Shown one piece after another: positions 10,606 through 18,819 of a stretch of 64,000 nucleotides of DNA. The first letter of the stretch is position 1. The number at the start of each line of letters is the position of its first letter. Position numbers and translations under genes: made by a program. The stretch is from Neobacillus piezotolerans (GTDB taxonomy: Bacteria; Bacillota; Bacilli; Bacillales; Cytobacillaceae), in the NCBI RefSeq assembly GCF_003362805.1, contig NZ_QNQT01000009.1:62001-126000 (forward strand), given 5' to 3'. The notes under the pieces are model-generated. The model did no database searches and had not been told where the DNA came from. It saw only the letters and a list, made by a program, of their open reading frames with translations.

Positions 10606-11097
10606 TTAGCGGTAGTTCATGAATTGGACGTCGACAGTTAAGTCTGCTTCCTTTACCGCGGAAATGATGCGCTGCAGGTCATCGCGGCTTTTGGCGGTGA
10701 CGCGGATTTGGTCATCCTGAATCTGGCTTTTCACTTTCAAGCCGCTGTTTTTAATGATGGTGTTGATTTTCTTGGCATTTTCCTTGTCAATTCCCTGGAC
10801 GAGCTTCGCGCGCTGGCGGACGGTCCCGCCGGATGCGCCTTCCATTTTGCCATAGTCCAAATTCTTGACCGGGACGCCGCGCTTGATCAATTTTCCAAAA
10901 AGGACATCCTTCAGCTGTCCCAGCTTGTATTCGTCGTCTGACACAAGGACAAGCTCTTCCTTATCAAGGGTCACCTGGCTTTTCGATCCTTTAAAATCGT
11001 AGCGGGTCTGAATCTCTTTCATTGTTGCCGTAACGGCGTTTGTGACTTCTGAAAAATCGACTTTGGATACAATATCGAATGAGCTATCTTTTGACAT
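10606..11097 (-). CDS. yajQ: YajQ family nucleotide-binding protein
   Basis: Complete 163-residue YajQ protein (YitK in B. subtilis) with two ferredoxin-like domains. The opening [17 protein letters not shown] and the motif TRYDFKGS are diagnostic. Some family members bind cyclic di-GMP; in Bacillus the role is unclear. ATG start preceded by GGGAGG. It is divergent from cvfB, with 159 bp between. Confidence 0.95.
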   Translation of the reverse strand: MSKDSSFDIVSKVDFSEVTNAVTATMKEIQTRYDFKGSKSQVTLDKEELVLVSDDEYKLGQLKDVLFGKLIKRGVPVKNLDYGKMEGASGGTVRQRAKLVQGIDKENAKKINTIIKNSGLKVKSQIQDDQIRVTAKSRDDLQRIISAVKEADLTVDVQFMNYR

Positions 11098-11256
11098 AGG
11101 GAACCTCCCGAACAGTTTTTCATTATTGCTTCCATTATAGTAGAATATAGAAAGCGAAACAACAGATGGCAGCGGTGAGCCATTCTGGAAAAATGCAGCT
11201 TATTAAGGAGGGCGTTTTTAGCGCCCAATTCATGATATGGACGGAGGAAGAAAAAA

Positions 11257-12120
11257 GTGGCATTACTTGAACTAGCAGGGCAGAAGGTTACATTGGAAGT
11301 TGCCCGGAAGGCTGCGTATGGCTATTTTTTAACAGATGGCGAGGAAGATGTGCTCCTTCACAGCAATGAAGCTGCAGCAGAGTACGAGGAAGGGGAAAAG
11401 GTCGAGGTATTCCTTTATCCAGACGCGCATGGCCGCGTTGCAGCGACATCAAAAATGCCGACGATTACCGCTGGTGAATACGCCTGGCTGAAAGTCGTTG
11501 ATACAAAGGCCGGGGTGGGAGTGTTCCTGGATATCGGCATCCAGAAGGACATCCTGCTTGGCGAGGAGGATTTGCCGGTACATAAGGAGATATGGCCGAC
11601 AGTCGGCGATATGGTGTACGCGACGATCCGGGTGAACCGGCAGTACCGCCTTTACGCAAAACTTGCGACTGATCCGGTAATCCAGTCGATCTCGACAAAA
11701 GCAACGAGGAAGGACTTTAACAAAAATGTCCAGGGGCCTATTTACCGGACAGCTAAGGTGGGGAGCTGGATTTACACGCTGGAGGGATTCCGCGGCTTCA
11801 TCCATGAATCACAGCGGGCGGAAGAGCCTCGCCTTGGACAAAAGGTCGAGGGGCGGATCATCGATGTGAAAGAGGATGGAACGGTAAATGTTTCGCTTCT
11901 TGCGAGGAAACAGGATGCAGTCGAGGAGGATGCCGCTTCCATCTACGACTACCTGCTTTCCCGGAACGGTGCGATGCCATATAGCGACAAGAGCATGCCC
12001 GAGGATATCCAGGAGCGGTTCGGCCTCAGCAAGGGAGCATTCAAACGGGCCATCGGCAAGCTGATGAAGGATGGGAAAGTGTACCAGGAAGGCACTTGGA
12101 CGTATAAAAAGGAAGAGTAG
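11257..12120 (+). CDS. cvfB: S1-domain RNA-binding virulence factor B family protein CvfB (YitL)
   Basis: RNA-binding protein of 287 residues with S1-type beta-barrel domains (CvfB/YitL family): a first S1-like region at about residues 5-65, a second at 70-130, a third around 145-210 (GWIYTLEGFRGFIHES), and a C-terminal winged-helix domain ending in DGKVYQEGTWTYKKEE. GTG start at 11257 with GGAGGA upstream. In Staphylococcus the homologue affects virulence gene expression; in Bacillus the target is not known. Linkage to yajQ and yitS/yitT matches B. subtilis. Confidence 0.94.
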   Translation: MALLELAGQKVTLEVARKAAYGYFLTDGEEDVLLHSNEAAAEYEEGEKVEVFLYPDAHGRVAATSKMPTITAGEYAWLKVVDTKAGVGVFLDIGIQKDILLGEEDLPVHKEIWPTVGDMVYATIRVNRQYRLYAKLATDPVIQSISTKATRKDFNKNVQGPIYRTAKVGSWIYTLEGFRGFIHESQRAEEPRLGQKVEGRIIDVKEDGTVNVSLLARKQDAVEEDAASIYDYLLSRNGAMPYSDKSMPEDIQERFGLSKGAFKRAIGKLMKDGKVYQEGTWTYKKEE

Positions 12121-12157
12121 TCACTCGTGGCTGGAGCGCGATGAAACCCCAGCGTTG

Positions 12158-12182
12158 TAAAAAAAGGCCCTGATTCGGGCCC
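12158..12182 (-). terminator. Terminator shared by cvfB and the DUF3941 gene
   Basis: Stem GGCCC/GGGCC followed on the minus strand by eight T residues, directly after the small minus-strand gene. On the plus strand the T-run is weak. Confidence 0.7.
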
Positions 12183-12314
12183 TTATAAATGGTCGGTCTT
12201 TTTTGAATAGGAATTCTTTCCGGCTTTCCTATTCTTTTCACGCATCATATTTTTTTCATGGCGGAGGGCGTTGTTGTCCTTCGCCTTTTTGTCGTTATCC
12301 GAAGTATACGGCAT
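12183..12314 (-). CDS. DUF3941 small protein
   Basis: Small, highly charged protein of 43 residues (opening MPYTSDNDKKAKDNNALRHE, ending NSYSKKTDHL) that matches the DUF3941 family of Bacillus small proteins. The short form is chosen because AAGGAG lies about 6 bp before this ATG; the frame is open further upstream without a site. No function is known. Confidence 0.85.
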   Translation of the reverse strand: MPYTSDNDKKAKDNNALRHEKNMMREKNRKAGKNSYSKKTDHL

Positions 12315-12460
12315 ATGGAAAACTCCTTTCCCGAAGATACAGGTATAGCTTCTGTAGTCCGGGAAAGGAGTATTCGGTGAGGCATATTGTAATTTTTGCA
12401 AGGACGTGTGAATTCGTTCAATAGAAACTTCTTGCGATATCAAGTTTGGAAGCATCCGAA

Positions 12461-13321
12461 CTACTTCGGTGGTTCGTTCAAAAAGAATATCGCAATTGTG
12501 CCCGGGCCGGTATGCGCGCCGATGACTGCGCCAATTTCAGTAATATAGACGTCTCGCGGCGAAAATTCACTGACAATCAGCCGCTTCATTTCCTCGGCGG
12601 TTTCCCTGTCATCGGCATGGCTGATGCCAATTTCCTGGGAGGCCAGGCCGTTGCCGCGTTCCTTCATCACTTCGACAATCCTGCGCAAAAGCTTTTTCTT
12701 GCCGCGGATTTTTTCTAGTGGAACGAGTTTTCCATCTTCAACATTTAACAGTGGCTTAATATTCAGAAGTCCGCCAAGGAAAGCGGATGCCTTTGAAACA
12801 CGGCCACCCTTTGCCAAATAATCCAGGTCTTCAACTGTAAACAAAGATTCCATATGCCTGCTTCTGAATGCGACATCCTCGAGGATTTCTTCCTTGGATG
12901 CCCCGGCAGCCGCCAGTTTCGCCGCTTCCTTCACTACAAGCCCATAACCTAGCGAGGCACATTTTGTATCAACGATGGTCAGGTTGAAATCAGGATACGA
13001 TTCCTTTACTTGCTCAAGGATCATTGCCGCTGTTTGATACGTTCCAGAAAGCTCGGATGAAAACGCTATGTAGATGCCATCTTCTTTATTCTTTGCCATT
13101 TCGGTGAACGTACTTTCGAAACCGAGTGGAGACGCCTGGGATGTTTTCGGTACCTTCCCGCTGCGTATTGCACTATAAATCGTTTCAGGCGAAATGTCCC
13201 GCAAATCCTCGTATTCCTTATCATCCACGTGAACTTTCAATGGGAAAAGGCCAACGTGATTCTCCTCGTAAAATGCAAGCGGCAAATCACATGCGCTGTC
13301 GGCAAACAATCTAAATGCCAA
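12461..13321 (-). CDS. yitS: DegV family fatty-acid-binding protein (YitS-like)
   Basis: DegV/FakB-type protein of about 286 residues. These proteins bind a fatty acid and present it to the kinase FakA for phosphorylation. The family opening ADSACDLP, the loop SSELSGTYQTA, the segment TVEDLDYLAKGGRVSKASAFLGG and the closing region IGAVIGAHTGPG are all present. A TTG start at 13321 is favoured because GGGTGA precedes it by 5 bp and the length fits the family; the frame continues another 47 codons upstream without a good site. It is divergent from yitT across a tandem repeat. Confidence 0.92.
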   Translation of the reverse strand: MAFRLFADSACDLPLAFYEENHVGLFPLKVHVDDKEYEDLRDISPETIYSAIRSGKVPKTSQASPLGFESTFTEMAKNKEDGIYIAFSSELSGTYQTAAMILEQVKESYPDFNLTIVDTKCASLGYGLVVKEAAKLAAAGASKEEILEDVAFRSRHMESLFTVEDLDYLAKGGRVSKASAFLGGLLNIKPLLNVEDGKLVPLEKIRGKKKLLRRIVEVMKERGNGLASQEIGISHADDRETAEEMKRLIVSEFSPRDVYITEIGAVIGAHTGPGTIAIFFLNEPPK

Positions 13322-13440
13322 TACACTCACCCTGCCTTCACAATCTTCTCTTTTTCCCCAGTTTATCGGACTCACCCCAAAAATACAATCATGTAAGGAC
13401 ATAAATGAGAAAAAAGGGGAATTATACAAGTAGACAGTAA

Positions 13441-13518
13441 AAATGCGAACAGTGCCTGTCACTACCCGAAATTTGTCGAAATGCGAACTGTGCCTGTCAC
13501 TACCCGAATTTTGTCGAA
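13441..13518. repeat. 38-bp tandem duplication with GTGCCTGTCAC core
   Basis: Two copies of a 38-bp unit (starts at 13441 and 13479) differ at only two positions. Each carries GCGAACWGTGCCTGTCACT and ends in TTTGTCGAA, which equals the consensus 0A box. It lies between divergent yitS and yitT. The GTGCC..GGCAC/GTCAC core resembles small palindromes scattered in Bacillus intergenic DNA; a related form is in the mobB terminator. Confidence 0.8.
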
Positions 13519-13548
13519 TTGGCAGAGTGGAAGGAAGGGGAGGAATGG

Positions 13549-14391
13549 ATGGTTTGGCTGCATGTGAAGAAGATTGTGGTTGTTTTGATTGGGGCGCTGC
13601 TGAATGCGATTGGGTTTAATTTGTTCCTCATCCCGGCGGATGTGTATGCCGGCGGTTTCGCAGGCGTAGCCCAACTTCTCTCCAGGGTCCTGACTGAAGT
13701 TACGCCGCTTACCGTATCGACTGGTTTCTTGCTGTTCCTGCTGAACATCCCGGTTACGATTTTGGGCTGGCTGAAGGTAGGAAAGGCGTTCACCGTATAC
13801 AGTTTCATAAGTGTGGCGTTGATGTCCCTTTTCCTTGAACTCATCCCGGTGATTCACATTTCGAACGATATTCTTTTGAACGCTGTGTTTGGCGGGGTCA
13901 TTTCGGCGATAGGAGTAGGCATAACATTGAAATGGGGCGCGTCGACCGGCGGACTCGATATCATCGCGATGATTTTGTCCAGGATGAAAGACAAGCCGGT
14001 CGGGACGTATTTTTTCGCGCTGAATTCGATCATCACGCTTACGGCTGGGTATTTATTCGGCTGGGAAAAAGCACTCTATACAATGGTAAACCTGTATGCT
14101 TCAACGAGGGTTATCGACGCCATCCATACAGGCGCCCAAAAGCTGACCGCTTTGATCGTTTCAAAAAATGCGCCTGAGCTGAAAAAAGCGATTCAAACGA
14201 AGCTTTTCCGTGGCATCACATCAATCCAGGCAAAGGGGGCATTCACAAACGAGGACAAAGAATTCTTGATGATCGTCATAACCCGTTATGAACTTTTTGA
14301 CTTGGAGCGGATCATCAAGCAGACCGATCCCCAGGCGTTTACGAATATTGTGCCGACAACGGCAGTAATTGGTTTCTTTCGGAAGGATTGA
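13549..14391 (+). CDS. yitT: YitT family membrane protein
   Basis: Integral membrane protein of 280 residues, the same length as B. subtilis YitT. Five hydrophobic segments occupy residues about 5-170 (including ALLNAIGFNLFLIPADVYAGG and WGASTGGLDIIAMIL). A C-terminal cytoplasmic DUF2179 domain follows (about residues 195-280: ALIVSKNAPELKKAI, RGITSIQAKGAFTNEDKEFLMIVI). ATG at 13549 is chosen because GGGGAGG lies about 5 bp upstream; a TTG ten codons earlier is possible. Function unknown. Confidence 0.93.
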   Translation: MVWLHVKKIVVVLIGALLNAIGFNLFLIPADVYAGGFAGVAQLLSRVLTEVTPLTVSTGFLLFLLNIPVTILGWLKVGKAFTVYSFISVALMSLFLELIPVIHISNDILLNAVFGGVISAIGVGITLKWGASTGGLDIIAMILSRMKDKPVGTYFFALNSIITLTAGYLFGWEKALYTMVNLYASTRVIDAIHTGAQKLTALIVSKNAPELKKAIQTKLFRGITSIQAKGAFTNEDKEFLMIVITRYELFDLERIIKQTDPQAFTNIVPTTAVIGFFRKD

Positions 14392-14485
14392 CGAATGATA
14401 AATGAGATGGCAAGGAATTACTTGAACGGTTAGGTCAATGAAGTAAGGGCTGGAGTTGCCAGAAACTTAATTAGGAGGAATCGCA

Positions 14486-15292
14486 GTGTATCTTACGATT
14501 GCAACATGGCTTCTTTTATCGTTTTGGCTGCCCCTCGCGCAAAATGGCCAGGGAAGCACGGATGGGCTGAAACTGAACGTACAGGCGGAGGCAGGCGAGG
14601 AGCAGGCGATAATTCAAATACACCTCGTGAACAGTGGCACACAAACGGCGAGGCTGCAGTTTCCGACATCGCAATTTTATGAAATTACCGTGCTTGATGA
14701 AAACGGCAGCGAAGTGTTTTTGTTTTCAAAAGGGAGGGCATTCCTCCAGGCGCTGCAGACTGTGACGGTTCCTGCCGGCGGATCGAAGGAGTGGAAGGAA
14801 GAATGGGACTACTCGTCTGACGGGATCCGTGTGCCGGCGGGAACCTACAAGGTCATTGTAGAGCTACTGCCGACAAGTATTGACGGAAAGGCTCCCGGAC
14901 TGGCTGCCTTGAGAGCGGAAACGGCTGTCTCCATTCCAGCACCGAACCAGGATGGAACCCGGGCGGAAGAGCCGGATGAGCAAACCATTTTTATGGAAGT
15001 AAAGGCAGAGGGGACAAACGGCAGCTACAAAGTAACAGGCAAGGCCCGCCCCCATTCCGGAGAGTTCTTTTATACTGTCGAGGATGGGCATAGCCAGCTC
15101 ATTCCCGAGACGAAACTTTCAAGCGGGGCATCGTATCCCGACTGGGCGGAATTTGAAATCGTAATCAAAGTACCGTCTGGAAAACTTCCGAAAAATGGAG
15201 CACTGATCCTAAATCTCTATGAAAAGAAAGAAGGCTCCATATTGGGCCAGCCGCTCGCAGTCATTCTTGAACAGTTCCGGGGAGCAGAGTAA
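14486..15292 (+). CDS. Secreted BsuPI-domain protein with C-terminal Gmad2-like domain
   Basis: Protein of 268 residues in the position held by ipi in B. subtilis. Residues 1-24 look like a signal peptide (hydrophobic run TIATWLLLSFWLPLA). Residues about 28-125 resemble the BsuPI proteinase-inhibitor domain (LQFPTSQFYEITVLDENGSEV, then FLQALQTVTVPAGG). Residues about 170-262 resemble an immunoglobulin-like Gmad2 domain (YKVTGKARPHSGEFFYTVEDG, YPDWAEFEIVI). B. subtilis Ipi is a cytoplasmic single-domain protein of about 119 residues, so this is a longer, exported variant. GTG start with AGGAGG 7 bp upstream. The domain calls are from pattern memory and inhibitory activity is not shown. Confidence 0.75.
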   Translation: MYLTIATWLLLSFWLPLAQNGQGSTDGLKLNVQAEAGEEQAIIQIHLVNSGTQTARLQFPTSQFYEITVLDENGSEVFLFSKGRAFLQALQTVTVPAGGSKEWKEEWDYSSDGIRVPAGTYKVIVELLPTSIDGKAPGLAALRAETAVSIPAPNQDGTRAEEPDEQTIFMEVKAEGTNGSYKVTGKARPHSGEFFYTVEDGHSQLIPETKLSSGASYPDWAEFEIVIKVPSGKLPKNGALILNLYEKKEGSILGQPLAVILEQFRGAE

Positions 15293-15449
15293 GCAGGCCG
15301 CTTTCCATAGATAGCTGACACGTAATTCTTACTGTATGGCAACCAAAGATAAATAGACGGACTCAAATCCGTATGAGTGACATTGTTTGGGCGAAAACCG
15401 AAAAGGAAGTCACTCAAATCCCGGGCAAGATGGCAGTTTTAAAAAATGA

Positions 15450-15480
15450 AAAGGCCGGACCCTTGAAGGTGCCGGCCTTT
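15450..15480. terminator. Bidirectional terminator between the BsuPI gene and the DUF3813 gene
   Basis: Nine-base perfect stem AAAGGCCGG/CCGGCCTTT. On the minus strand it is followed by TTTTCATTTTTT. The rest of 15293-15570 has no recognisable gene. Confidence 0.8.
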
Positions 15481-15570
15481 CCGCTGCTCATAAAGTCCAT
15501 TTTGATAAAAGCGGGAGGCCCGGAATGGAAAACCGGGTTGTCCGTTAGTTAGGAGTTGCTGATTGCGGCT

Positions 15571-15759
15571 TTAGCCGCCAAGCCCATCGAGCTGCTCCTG
15601 CATTTCCGCCAGCTGCTTTTGCTCGGCAAAGGTGGAATTGGCATAGGCGGAGCTGAGCGCGTTTTTCGCTTTTGCGACCGCTTCCTGCCGTTCTCCGGGA
15701 GATGATTCCAATGCCTGGGCGGTGTACTTCCTGGCCTGTTGAAAAAGCTGGTTTGCCAT
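15571..15759 (-). CDS. yizC: DUF3813 small protein (YizC-like)
   Basis: Helical, Ala/Gln-rich protein of 62 residues (MANQLFQQARKYTAQALES...) matching DUF3813, in the same place as yizC of B. subtilis, next to yitU. It begins 2 bp after the stop of a 50-residue gene, and its ribosome-binding site GGAGGT lies inside that gene's last codons, so the two are translationally linked. Function unknown. Confidence 0.85.
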   Translation of the reverse strand: MANQLFQQARKYTAQALESSPGERQEAVAKAKNALSSAYANSTFAEQKQLAEMQEQLDGLGG

Positions 15760-15761
15760 CG

Positions 15762-15914
15762 CTAAATACCTCCGTAAGAGGATTCCCCGGCGTTATCCAG
15801 CTTGCGGGCCTCTGCTTCCGCATAGGTGGTATGGTACGGGATGCGCTGACTGTGCCTTGCAACTGCGTCTGCGCCTTGCTTAACAAAGCGTTTCGATTTG
15901 GTGCGTCTGCCCAT
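15762..15914 (-). CDS. Uncharacterised 50-residue basic protein, co-transcribed with yizC
   Basis: Small open frame of 50 codons starting ATG at 15914 with GGAGGG 7 bp upstream and ending 2 bp before yizC. The product opens MGRRTKSKRFVKQG, is strongly basic at the N-terminus, and ends GESSYGGI with an Ala/Glu helix between. The tight coupling to yizC and the strong ribosome-binding site argue for a real gene. I do not recognise the family. A nucleic-acid-binding or spore-associated role would only be a guess from its charge. Confidence 0.7.
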   Translation of the reverse strand: MGRRTKSKRFVKQGADAVARHSQRIPYHTTYAEAEARKLDNAGESSYGGI

Positions 15915-16002
15915 TCGAAATCCCTCCATTTTATGAGCGTTTATTCGAAACAGACTGGCTGCTTCATTGTTTAGTATGCTCGTATCGTAAGGAGGATAAA
16001 AT

Positions 16003-16045
16003 GGAAAACCCTTCCGGGCGCGGGGGCCCCGAAGGGAGTTTTTCC
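16003..16045. terminator. Terminator downstream of yitU
   Basis: Stem CCCTTCCGGG/CCCCGAAGGG with one mismatch, flanked by AAAA and TTTTT, placed 20 bp beyond the yitU stop on the minus strand. Confidence 0.7.
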
Positions 16046-16064
16046 AAAAAAGCCGTTAAAAATC

Positions 16065-16889
16065 CTAGTAAATGCGCTTTTTCAAATTCAGGGTTTCTTC
16101 GAGGTAGACGGCGATTCCGTCTTGCTCGTTGGTGAGTGTGATGTCGTTGGCGATGGTTTTGAGCTGGCTGATGGCGTTGCCCATTGCGACGCCGCGGCCA
16201 GCGTATTCAATCATTTCCAGGTCGTTGTCTTCGTCGCCGAATGCAATGACGCGCTCGGCGGGGATTCCGAAGTAGTCTGCAACGCGTTTTAGCCCGACGG
16301 CTTTGTTCATGCCGCTTTTGACGATTTCGATGACGTGCCAGGGGTCGGCCCAGCGCCTATGGTCGATGACTTCGGCGTGGACGTCGCTTAAGTGCTTGCG
16401 GATTGTTTGGACATGTTCCTCGTCGGTATGGATGAGCATGGCCGTCGGCGAGTCCTCGAGGTATTCGGCAAGGTCACCGGAGGTTATCCGCGGGTTGCCG
16501 AAGCTGAAGATGTCGAGGAGCTTTTCGTCGTGGTAATGGAAGTATACATCGTCGATGACTTCCGCAATGATATTGTGGAAGGTGAACGAACGGCACGCCT
16601 CGACTATATCTTTCGCGACCCTGATATCGAGTGGTGTATGATAGGTGCCCCACGACTTGTCTGTTGGATGATGGACGAAGGCGCCGTTAAAGTTGACGAT
16701 AGGGGTGTCAAGCTGAAGTTCATGGTAGTATGGTTCGCTTGAGCGATAGGGCCTTCCGGTCGAAATCATGACGATGTGGCCCTGTTCCTTGGCCGCCATT
16801 ATAGTTTGCTTTGTTTTTTCGGAAATGACTTTATCGTCTGTAAGAAGTGTTCCGTCCAAATCCAGTGCGATTAAGTGTCTATTTGCCAT
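16065..16889 (-). CDS. yitU: Cof-type HAD phosphatase YitU
   Basis: Haloacid-dehalogenase-superfamily phosphatase of 274 residues, Cof subfamily with a C2B cap. Motif I ALDLDGTLL, motif II MISTGRP, and motif III/IV AFGDEDNDLEMIEYAG are intact. Bacillus YitU is a candidate phosphatase for the riboflavin precursor 5-amino-6-ribitylamino-uracil phosphate, but Cof proteins are broad in specificity. ATG at 16889 is chosen because AAGGAG precedes it; the frame runs 30 codons further upstream without a site. Confidence 0.92.
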   Translation of the reverse strand: MANRHLIALDLDGTLLTDDKVISEKTKQTIMAAKEQGHIVMISTGRPYRSSEPYYHELQLDTPIVNFNGAFVHHPTDKSWGTYHTPLDIRVAKDIVEACRSFTFHNIIAEVIDDVYFHYHDEKLLDIFSFGNPRITSGDLAEYLEDSPTAMLIHTDEEHVQTIRKHLSDVHAEVIDHRRWADPWHVIEIVKSGMNKAVGLKRVADYFGIPAERVIAFGDEDNDLEMIEYAGRGVAMGNAISQLKTIANDITLTNEQDGIAVYLEETLNLKKRIY

Positions 16890-17095
16890 AGTATCTCCTT
16901 TTTGGTCGTTATTTCCCTGTCGCCAAGGTATACCTTTATGAAAGCCGCAGCAAAAATGATAAACTAATACTGTACTCATTTTTTGGGCTTACCACAGTTA
17001 CTATGTTACCAATTATACAGCCTGCCTGTAAAAAAAATCACATTGCCGTTTGTTTAGATTCGGTAAACTTATTATGAAGTTTGGAGGTCTCATCT

Positions 17096-17908
17096 TTGGT
17101 CGTTATCCGCAAAGAGTTTGTAAACAGTATTCCCGTTCTCGAAGTTGTCCAGGAAAAGAAGCTGGCGGAAAAGCTGCCATTGGCGATTTTTGCCCATGGT
17201 TTTACGAGCGCCAAGGAAAATAACCTCCATATTGCTTATCTTTTGGCAGAGCGGGGTTTCCGCGCCGTCCTTCCGGATGCCCCCTATCATGGCGAGCGTG
17301 ATGAGGGTTTTGGTGAGGTTGAGTTGTCGGTAAGGTTTTGGGATATTGTAATAAAAACCATCCATGAAGTAAATACCGTGAAGGACTTTTATGTGGCTGG
17401 CGGACTTGCGGCTTCAGGGGAAATCGGCCTGGCTGGCACGTCGATGGGTGGAATTGTCACGCTCGGAGCTTTGACCCAGTACGATTGGATTGGCGCGGCC
17501 GTGAGCTTGATGGGTTCGCCTAGCTACCGGGAAATGGCCGGATGGCAGGTGGATGAATTGCGGAAAAGGGGGCATCAGCTTCCGATTTCCGACGAAGATC
17601 TGGCGGGCCGGATTGAGGCTCTTGGAGTGTACGATTTAAGCCTCCAGCCTGAAAAAGTCGGGGGGAGGCCATTGCTATTCTGGCATGGGGAAGCGGATAC
17701 GGTGGTTCCTCACCATTATGCGTGGGAATTTTACGAAAAGCAGCTGAAAGATCAGCAGCGGAACGGCGATATCGCCTTCATTTCCGAAAGGCATGCCGGG
17801 CATAAGGTTACCCGAAAAGGGACATACGCCCTTGTGGACTGGTTCGTTAGCCATTTAGGCAGCGGGCGGGAATCAGCGGCCGAAAGGAAAGCAGCGGTTG
17901 AGCTTTAA
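17096..17908 (+). CDS. yitV: Alpha/beta hydrolase YitV
   Basis: Serine hydrolase of 270 residues with the alpha/beta fold. The nucleophile elbow GTSMGG, the acid loop WHGEADTVVP and a C-terminal histidine in RHAGHKV are present; the oxyanion region FAHGFTSAKEN is near residue 30. A TTG start at 17096 is chosen, 8 bp after GGAGGT. It lies in conserved order between yitU (divergent) and yitW. The substrate is unknown; an esterase activity is likely. Confidence 0.9.
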   Translation: MVVIRKEFVNSIPVLEVVQEKKLAEKLPLAIFAHGFTSAKENNLHIAYLLAERGFRAVLPDAPYHGERDEGFGEVELSVRFWDIVIKTIHEVNTVKDFYVAGGLAASGEIGLAGTSMGGIVTLGALTQYDWIGAAVSLMGSPSYREMAGWQVDELRKRGHQLPISDEDLAGRIEALGVYDLSLQPEKVGGRPLLFWHGEADTVVPHHYAWEFYEKQLKDQQRNGDIAFISERHAGHKVTRKGTYALVDWFVSHLGSGRESAAERKAAVEL

Positions 17909-17970
17909 GTAGTGGAGTTTGCGGGAAAGTAGGACTTTTCCGTTTAAAATAAGTAAAGGAGAGATGGAAG

Positions 17971-18279
17971 ATGGATCAGGAATTAAAAGATAATATTATG
18001 GGTGCCCTCGAGCTCGTCATTGACCCGGAAATCGGGATTGACATCGTTAATCTTGGGCTCGTTTATGACGTTGAAATGGATGAGGAAGGAAAGGCAACCG
18101 TCACGATGACGCTCACTTCTATGGGCTGTCCGCTTGCGGGAACAATTGTGGACCAGGTGAAGCGCGCGCTTGCGGATATTCCAGAAATCAATGATGTCGA
18201 TGTCAACATCGTGTTTAACCCTCCTTGGTCAAAGGACATGATGTCTCGCTATGCGAAAATCGCGCTTGGCATTAGATAG
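17971..18279 (+). CDS. yitW: MIP18/DUF59 iron-sulfur assembly factor YitW
   Basis: Metal-sulfur cluster assembly protein of 102 residues, the usual DUF59 length. The motifs DPEIGIDIVNLGLVYDV and TSMGCPLAG (reactive Cys) are clear. Family members (SufT/PaaD/MIP18) help load Fe-S clusters. AAAGGAGAG precedes the ATG. It closes the conserved yit block; downstream genes belong to the anaerobic island. Confidence 0.93.
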   Translation: MDQELKDNIMGALELVIDPEIGIDIVNLGLVYDVEMDEEGKATVTMTLTSMGCPLAGTIVDQVKRALADIPEINDVDVNIVFNPPWSKDMMSRYAKIALGIR

Positions 18280-18343
18280 GAAGCAAAAGACTGGAAGCTC
18301 CCGGCATTAAAGGGTCCAGGGGCAGTTCAAGGAGGGAAAACAG

Positions 18344-18682
18344 TTGAAGAATAAAGTTATTTTGGCAACCTCTACCCAGCTGGGCAGGGGGGACGAGCAG
18401 CTTGGCGAGAGCGTGCTTGAAACATTCTTTACACTTCTTAAGCAGAGGGAAGACTTGCCGCGGGCGGTATTTTGCATGAACTCGGGCGTGTATCTGATGA
18501 CGGACGATTCTTTTGTTTCCGTGCACTTGAAGGAACTTGAGCAGAAAGGTGTGGAAATCCTCGCCTGTAAAACATGCGTGGATCACTATGGCCTTGAAGA
18601 AAAGATCACTGTCGGAAAAATCAGCACGATGGGCGATTTCATTAGCCTTGCTTCGGAACACGAGGTCCTCACCATATCCTAA
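18344..18682 (+). CDS. DsrE-like protein, resembling the C-terminal domain of YedF
   Basis: Protein of 112 residues with the DsrE/TusD-like fold. The tail (ILACKTCVDHYGLEEKITVGKI...) matches the C-terminal half of YedF-type sulfurtransferase-like selenium-metabolism proteins, with paired Cys in CKTC, but the N-terminal TusA-like domain of full YedF is missing. A TTG start is used with AAGGAGGG 9 bp upstream. It ends at a strong terminator, so it is separate from the radical SAM gene 228 bp downstream. It probably handles persulfide sulfur or selenium; no partner gene for either is seen here. Confidence 0.75.
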   Translation: MKNKVILATSTQLGRGDEQLGESVLETFFTLLKQREDLPRAVFCMNSGVYLMTDDSFVSVHLKELEQKGVEILACKTCVDHYGLEEKITVGKISTMGDFISLASEHEVLTIS

Positions 18683-18685
18683 ATC

Positions 18686-18715
18686 AAAAACAGCAGCCGT
18701 TGCGCTGCTGTTTTT
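18686..18715 (+). terminator. Terminator after the DsrE-like gene
   Basis: Stem AAAAACAGCAGC with GCTGCTGTTTTT around a short loop, 3 bp after the stop codon. Confidence 0.88.
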
Positions 18716-18819
18716 AATTTGATTTGCAGTAGCCAATGGTATTGAAAGAAGAATGAACAAAAGGATTCATCCCCTAACGTCAGCCCCTTTCACAAAGATG
18801 CCATATTATCCGGTTTTGG

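Noticed and set aside
13441-13518. CRISPR-like repeat
   Set aside because: Only two adjacent 38-bp copies, no spacers and no cas genes.
15545-15886. Long minus-strand frame overlapping the small genes beside yizC
   Set aside because: It overlaps yizC and the 50-codon gene in another frame, lacks a ribosome-binding site and has no family resemblance.
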